Source: Temnopleurus reevesii (taxonomy: Eukaryota > Echinodermata > Echinoidea > Temnopleuroida > Temnopleuridae). From it: a stretch of 64,000 nt of DNA. The stretch lies in the NCBI GenBank assembly GCA_036244855.1, contig BQKZ01000023.1, positions 55,967 to 119,966 on the forward strand, written 5' to 3'. The notes beneath the pieces were generated by a model, which was given only the letters and a program-made list of their open reading frames with translations, searched no databases and was not told the DNA's origin. Positions 59,201-64,000 of the stretch are shown here, one piece after another (the first letter of the stretch is position 1; every line of letters starts with the position of its first letter). The position numbers were made by a program, and so were the translations under genes.

Positions 59201-61559
59201 AATACTACCCAAAATTCTTTTTGATTCACATATTCATGGAAGAATTCTCTGCTTAGACTATGGTGATGGTGATGGAATAGCGGAGTTGATGCGTATGAAC
59301 TTCAAACGATGAGGGCCATTCACAATTTTGAGCACAAATACCACTCTAAAATGATGAATTTCATTCTTTTTACGAGTTTTATTTTTTCAACCATTTGTGC
59401 TGGAATATAAAAATGTGCCATTTAGAATTCTTGAAATATTCAGGACCTATGAACATAGAATTCAGACAATTCCAGTCTTTAACAAAGATTTAGATTGAAG
59501 ACAAAAGAAATGGCTGAATTTTATGTGGCTGGATTTTATTTTGATTCTCAATATGTTGGTCATTGCCTTTTATTCTAATGTGAATGAGACTTTGCATTTG
59601 ACATCAGTACCATGATTGTGCTTGACCGGGATTGGACTTCCATTGAAGACGTGGGATGAACGAACCCTTACGGAGGTCAGAGGTCGTGCATTCCGCTCAG
59701 CATGATGGGGAGTTCTGTCAACATCAGGACACAAAAATACCTCAAGATCTTCCCATAATACACATGTCCAGGGCAGCGACTGAAAGGCATGTACAGTAGG
59801 CCTATTTCAGAACAAGATGAGCCTTCCGTGTAAACGTTCCAAGTCCAACTCACAGACTAGAGAATTGTTTTTATATTTGTCTAGTCTCATCAAAGTTTTC
59901 AAACAAATCAATTTTTGGCTGGTAAACATCCAGGCTATCCAGCCATTAACCAAATTGTTTACAGAGTATTGCTGAGATGCATCAGTCATTTTTTCTTGAA
60001 CGAAAGACTTATTAAAATAGCATTTCAGTTTACTGTTATCACATCTAATAAAGGGTCTTTCATGAAGCTTGTTGAAGCAACATTTTAGTCAGCATGAATT
60101 AATTTAAAGAAAACTCTTGATTTTTCTCAGAGGAAAGGCACTGTTTCTAGTATAGTGAATATTGGAGAAAGGGAGCTAAAGGGTGAAGCGATAACAGTAG
60201 TTTTGTGTTGAAAAGGTTGAAATAAATTCATTTCAAGGAGTTCTTTTTCTTACACAATTTTATGTGAAATTTTATATTCCTTTGTTTCTTTTCGCCCTTC
60301 GAATTAAAAGAAAATGTATTGATTGAAGTTTTACAAACCTATAATTGCATCTCCAGTCCATCTCTCTACGATCAAATGCTTGACTTCTGTTGCTAGAAAG
60401 AAATAGCTCTGCAAGAAAGAAAAAGAAAGAAAAGAAAGAAAAGAAATCCAACTCATTAAAATGCATATCTAAAATCTGTGCTGCTCTTCATCAGAATTTG
60501 ATCAAGAAAGGAAGTACATTATAATGTTGATTAATTGCAATAATAAAGTAAATTTTAATAGTAAATAGGCCAGTACAATACATGTAGTCACTGCTGTGCA
60601 AGAATTGTATTATAGTGCACAGTCTTATACGATAACGCTTCTGCGCACATTGTCACATGGGATATGATACCATGTAATTTGATTTTTGTTCTACAATGTA
60701 TAATGTCAGATCTGGGTACCTATTCACAATAGCCGGCGCTGCACTAGCCCGAGTTTCCTTGATCTCGAGCTTTTAGTCCGATCAACCATCTTTGCAATTA
60801 ATCTCGAGATTGGCAATCTTGGTCTGCACTATAGCGANGCATTCCGCTCAGCATGATGGGGAGTTCTGTCAACATCAGGACACAAAAATACCTCAAGATC
60901 TTCCCATAATACACATGTCCAGGGCAGCTACTGAGAGGCATGTACAGTAGGCCTATTTCAGAACAAGATGAGCCTTCCTTGTAAACGTTTCAAATCCGAC
61001 TCACAGACCGAGGAATTGTTTTTATATTTATCTTGTGCCATCAAAGTTTTCAAACATATCAATTATAGGGGGGTAAACATTCAGGATAGCCAGGGAATAG
61101 CTAGAATATTCATCATATGTATCTGAATTTATATAGCGCTTTTCCAGAGGATACAAAGCGCAATGATTAATTCTTGAATGAAATACTTTACAGCAAAAGT
61201 CTTTTATGGCCATGTTGCAGTTCTGCTCTTTGGTTATTCACATTTTAATATTTGATATTTACTAGTTATTCTGTACTAGTTGGCACCTTTACACATCTGA
61301 AGCTCGAATGGAAAGTTAAAAGGGGACTAGAAGTTATGAGTTGAAACCGGGGAAAGTCTGGTCATTTTAAAATGAATTCAAATGTTTTGTAGGCCTCTGT
61401 ACAAAAGTGCAAAATGTGGTACTGTTCATCCTGTTCTGTTTCTTCTTGTCCTTCAAATAAAGAAAATTTCAATGACTTGTTTTACAAACCTATTATTGCA
61501 TCTCCAGTCCATCTTTCTACGATCAAATGTTTGACTTCTGTTGCTAGAAAGAAATAGCT
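52959..61559 (-). CDS. SLC31A: CTR/SLC31-family copper transporter, 3' part
   Basis: Exons in transcript order: 60339-60408 (or its copy 61490-61559), 54133-54742, 52959-53211. AG/GT borders and phases close to 310 codons plus stop. CTR proteins are trimers that carry Cu(I) across the plasma or endosomal membrane. Fragment residues 22-45 (DAIIDFIIVIIGATFFSFLW...) form TM1. TM2 holds the selectivity motif MxxxM at M249/M253 (MLIVMTYN), and TM3 holds the packing motif GxxxG at G266/G270 (GAVLGYFLF). The TM1-TM2 loop is about 180 residues against roughly 45 in human CTR1. The C-terminus ends TFYIH, without the HCH of CTR1. The Met-rich N-terminal exon is not found upstream to 64000. SLC31A1 versus SLC31A2 cannot be decided. 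Confidence 0.9.
53822..53983. mobile_element. Foldback MITE, GGCGGTGTTTCA family (worn)
   Basis: Right end AAAGTCTTTTGTAACTTAAT and GAAACACCGCCC match the arm of the element at 62170. The left arm is degraded but keeps CGACTTTAAGAAAGACT. Confidence 0.7.
54133..54742 (-). CDS. SLC31A: Copper transporter exon, TM1 and long cytosolic loop
   Basis: 610 nt, preceded on the minus strand by TTGCAG and ended by TATAG/GTAAAT. Encodes FIIVIIGATFFSFLWQALGR, a basic helix (VLHQKANYYAKLEAQLF), then a hydrophilic loop rich in His, Arg, Gln and Ser (DGHSKRPAYLYHNGHVFHQS, DAHHERQRN, QVQRQQQRN, RGRSQSRGSRHERN). The phases join precisely to both neighbours. The loop has no hydrophobic segment and looks disordered. 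Confidence 0.93.
55158..55343. mobile_element. TA-flanked TIR element, CAGTCAAACCTCGTTATAA type
   Basis: TA-CAGTCAAACCTCGTTATAAT and TATAACGAGGGTTGGACTG-TA, same family as 48160-48340, inside the copper transporter intron. Confidence 0.87.
55663..56236. mobile_element. Large foldback element between TTAA sites
   Basis: TTAA-AGGGAAACCAACCCCTGG at the left and CCAGGGGTTGGTTACCCT-TTAA at the right. The arms continue inward for about 190-220 bases (CAGAGATTTGACGATC against GATCGTCAAATCTCTG, GTGACGTCACGTCGGACAAC against GTTGTCCGACATGACGTCAC). TTAA flanks suggest a piggyBac-mobilised MITE. Confidence 0.85.
56416..56546. mobile_element. Near-perfect 131-bp foldback
   Basis: GGCCCCAGTCACATAGGACC then CCAGAAGCAACATGATTCAA at the left are mirrored by TTGAACACAACT-, CAATCATGTTGCTTCTGGGG and CCCAATGTGACTAGGGCC at the right. 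Typical palindromic MITE shape. Confidence 0.85.
58575..59365 (+). repeat. Tandem array of 150-bp units
   Basis: GTTCACGGACTAATTCCCTG begins at 58575, 58725 and 58875, exactly 150 bases apart. One or two worn units follow (TCATGGAATAGCCTTGATGC near 59060; TTCATGGAAGAATTCTCTGC near 59233). Shared motifs are GGGTTGATGCATTTGAGCTT and CATTCACATTTTGAGCATAA. Confidence 0.93.
60339..60408 (-). CDS. SLC31A: Copper transporter exon before TM1
   Basis: 70 nt on the minus strand between TTGCAG and GTTTGT: SYFFLATEVKHLIVERWTGD then AII and one base. It aligns with [20 protein letters not shown] of human CTR1, the segment leading into TM1. An almost identical copy is at 61490-61559. Confidence 0.9.
61490..61559 (-). 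CDS. SLC31A: Second copy of the pre-TM1 copper transporter exon
   Basis: Same 70 nt exon and splice sites as 60339-60408. The three differences I see (AAG/AAA, GAG/GAA, ATT/ATA) are all synonymous. It lies on the other side of the single N at 60838 in a duplicated block, so it is best read as the other haplotype's copy. Splicing both would break the frame. Confidence 0.9.
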
Positions 61560-62075
61560 CTGCAAGAAAGAAAGAAAAAAAAGAGAAATGGAATTTATTA
61601 ATTAATGTTTATCCAAAAATATGTGTGCTCTTCATCAAAATTTGATCAAGAAAAGTACATCCACAAATTATTATAAATTTAAATGTAAACTGCCCAGTAT
61701 CCCACAACATACCCAAATCAAAACAAAATTAGCATACACGATTACAGCAAAACTTTGATGGCTGAATCTCATGATTCACATGTAGTCCCAATCAACTAAT
61801 TTATGACTATTTGCAAAGTATTGTGATATTTCACAAATTATCATGCTAATTCGTAGTCTGCAGGCTCTGGTTTGGCTCATTTCTTCACGACATCCGTTTG
61901 TAATATGATTCATTCAACTCCTTAAAAAGCTAAAGTGGCCCTTGCTCTATGTATCACTTAGACCCAATCTTGTTTGGTTTGATATAGATAGGATTTCTCA
62001 AATTTTGAGATTAAATTTCAAAGAGGGCTTAATCAGTCTAAAGTCTCAAGACTGGTAAAACTTTGAATAGTACTA

Positions 62076-62370
62076 CTATGGAACCTCCGTAAAACGAGAT
62101 GCTTCGGACCATCAAAAATACATTGTAGCACAGTTAAAGTATAAAAAGTTATGAAGAGCTAGGACCAGGGAGGTGTTTCACTAAGATAAGAAAGACTTTA
62201 AGAACGACTTTAAGATCGAGTGGTACCAGTTCTTGCTCTGAATGCGCGTAATATCATGAATCATAACGCACAAGGAGGGTTACCAGTCGATCTTAAAGTC
62301 GTTCTTAAAGTCTTTCTTATCTTGGTGAAACACCGCCCAGGTTATTACTTCTTTACATCAGGAATCGGGC
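62076..62370. mobile_element. CAGTGGAAACTT-type element interrupted by a foldback MITE
   Basis: ACGAGATGCTTCGGACCATC, TAGCACAGTTAAAG and AAGAGCTAGGACCAG match 9911-10005 (ACGAGGTGCTTGGGACCAT, TAGCACAGTTAAAA, AAGAGCTGGGACCAG). After the insertion the match resumes with TTACTTCTTTACATCAGG. The right terminus is not visible. Confidence 0.7.
62170..62336. mobile_element. Foldback MITE with arms over 50 bp
   Basis: GAGGTGTTTCACTAAGATAA, GAAAGACTTTAAGAACGACT and TTAAGATCGA at the left are mirrored by TCGATCTTAAAGTCGTTCTT, AAAGTCTTTCTTATCTTGGT and GAAACACCGC at the right. Flanked by CCAGG (62165-62169 and 62337-62341), a likely 5-bp target duplication. Confidence 0.88.
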
Positions 62371-62457
62371 AACCTTACGACTTATTTATTTGAGGGTGCC
62401 TTTTGACTTTCATTGTCTTGTATTGTATTTGTATTTGTATTTCATCACTTCAATTAA

Positions 62458-62540
62458 TTTGCTCTGAGCGCTTTGAGCAACTAACCAGGATGGAAAGTGC
62501 GCTTTATAAGATCCATGCATTAATATCATTATAATAGAAT
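62458..62540 (+). mobile_element. SINE tail fragment
   Basis: GCTCTGAGCGCTTTGAGCAA and AAAGTGCGCTTTATAAGATC, ending in an ATAATAT run, resemble the 3' part of the window's SINEs. No head. Confidence 0.5.
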
Positions 62541-64000
62541 CTCTTGATGCCAGCTTTGTACTGAGTAAGACCATATTCCATCTGTGAGCCTCCTACAGAG
62601 CTGCGACCTAAAAATCGTTATTTCACTATAAAAATCTATTTCAGGGTGAAATCGGATTTTTATCAACCATGCGTGTTCCAACAATTTTCCACAAGGATCT
62701 GGGATCCTATTTTGTCCAATAAGTGTCCTATGTACTGCCATTGAAAAATCCTACTAAAAAGGATAAATTCCTACTAGTTTGCAGCTCTGCTACTACCAGC
62801 ATACAATGTGATCAATCACATAATCCACCATTTCACCAGCTGTGCTAGAAATATGAGGTGGCATTTTCATTGTCATTATTTTTAAGATTCAGGATGTGAA
62901 AATAGTGTCAAAGTGAGTTCCTCCATCCCCACATTTTAAAGCTTTTTTTAACACTTACATTGTAAGCTTCCTGGGACACCATTTAAACATGAATAATTCA
63001 TGAGAACACATGCTGTTAGAAAAAATATATTTCCTAATATTCACAGATGAGATTACATGTAATTTACCCATAATGTGTTACACGTATGTGGCACAAAGAA
63101 TTAGTAATTTGAATGTTTCTTTTCTTTACATATTTTTAGAAAAACAAAAATCGTATTTTAAATCATGGAGCTTCAAATTTTCAAGATTTGATTTCCTTCA
63201 TGAAACTGCACAAAAAAGCTGATAATTGTTGCAAACTACCTTTTTAAATATTTCTCAAAACTCTGATTCTCTTTGATGGGGATTTGTTCCTAACCTGTGG
63301 ATGAAAAATTCCCGTTCAAGAAAGATATTTTTTTACATTTGCTATCATCATAGTTGGTGGGTAAATCTGAAGGGGAAGTATGAACAAATAAGGATTCTAA
63401 ATGTCCCGATAATGAATGCCAAGATGTTTCACATTATTCAATTCTTTGTCATTGACATATTTTTAGGCTGTAATTGTATTAAATACAATAGTGAAAACCG
63501 CAACCTTCAACCTGTTCTCAGATCACTAAAATATGATGACTCAGAAAAATCATACTCTTACATGTATGATACAAGTTGCATTAAATAGTTGCTTTTAGTG
63601 ATAACAAAAGCATTTATACCACATCATGATTAAGGCAATATTTGGTATTTTTGTATAGGGCATAGGTGAAGAAGACGTGCTGGAGGGCCCATGCCCACCC
63701 TCCCCCCTCTCTTCATTGGTAATTTTTTTGGGGGGTGGGGTGCCAGGCCATCAGCACAGATTTCGTCAAGTGGAGACAAATGAATTCTCTTTTCGCTAAT
63801 CATTTTAAGAAAGGTATATTTGTCAGACACTCTATTTAGAGTCTAAATTGACAAATCCTAGCTATGCCCCAGTATTCTTCATGGAATATGTGTTGCCTAC
63901 CCCCTTTCTTTTCTCTTTCTCTCCCATCCTTTCTCTCGATCTTTCTCTGTTTAATATATGTACATATGTTGTTCTACCAATCCCTCTTTCTACCATCTGT

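Larger units (their letters stand above)
59688..61900. repeat. Haplotype-like duplicate block D around the N at 60838
   Basis: 59688-60837 and 60839 to about 61650-61900 share GCATTCCGCTCAGCATGATG, AATACCTCAAGATCTTCCCA, TGTACAGTAGGCCTATTTCA and the copper transporter exon. They differ in the middle, where the right member has a SINE tail fragment near 61118-61170. Confidence 0.88.

Noticed and set aside
61490..61559. Mutually exclusive exon pair in the copper transporter
   Set aside because: The two copies encode the same residues and sit on either side of a single-N join with matching flanks, which fits haplotype duplication better.
62941..63010. First exon of the copper transporter on the minus strand (MFKWCPRKLT before a GTAAGT)
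   Set aside because: The donor leaves two bases, but the pre-TM1 exon needs phase 0, and there is no Met-rich N-terminal sequence.

Overview
This is a window of an AT-rich, intron-rich animal genome, most likely a sea urchin (echinoid echinoderm). That reading rests on the deuterostome-like gene content, on tRNA-derived SINEs with a body I associate with sea urchins (motifs such as CTTCAGCAAGAAAT and ACCCAGGTGAGGTGAATGGG), on many short inverted-repeat DNA elements, and on strong divergence between neighbouring duplicated blocks. The species is inferred. There are no bacterial features, CRISPR arrays or operons.

Two protein genes are supported and they are convergent. On the plus strand, 18 exons between 2229 and 39534 encode the C-terminal 622 residues of a BCR/ABR-type protein: the end of the RhoGEF (DH) domain, a PH domain split by a charged helical insert, a C2 domain and a complete RhoGAP domain. 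All splice phases close exactly from the first visible exon to the stop codon. The 5' part (N-terminus and most of DH) lies upstream of, or unrecognised in, 1-2228. On the minus strand, exons at 60339-60408, 54133-54742 and 52959-53211 encode the three membrane segments and C-terminus of a CTR/SLC31-family copper transporter, with an unusually long loop between TM1 and TM2. Its N-terminal exon(s) were not found. The 13.4 kb between the two stop codons holds 3' flanks and repeats only.

The most important structural point is about assembly. There are four isolated single N bases, at 30629, 36238, 45461 and 60838. Each is followed by sequence that repeats what lies 0.9-2.4 kb upstream. The paired blocks are diverged, differ by transposon insertions, and duplicate exons of both genes (RhoGAP exons at 29939/32739 and 30588/33369; the CTR TM1 exon at 60339/61490). 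The exon lengths forbid using both copies in frame. The simplest reading is that both haplotypes of a very polymorphic diploid were joined in series, so each pair should be collapsed to one locus.

Apart from these artefacts, the introns contain true decayed duplications of exon pieces (two C2 exons, and two extra copies of the RhoGAP entry exon), nested non-autonomous DNA transposons, foldback elements with very long arms, two tandem repeat arrays (about 114 bp and 150 bp units), and a recurrent one-way CnAn homopolymer junction. No new biological system with coding capacity was found. The most noteworthy material is the exon-relic array, the transposon polymorphism visible between the paired blocks, and the copper transporter's large loop.
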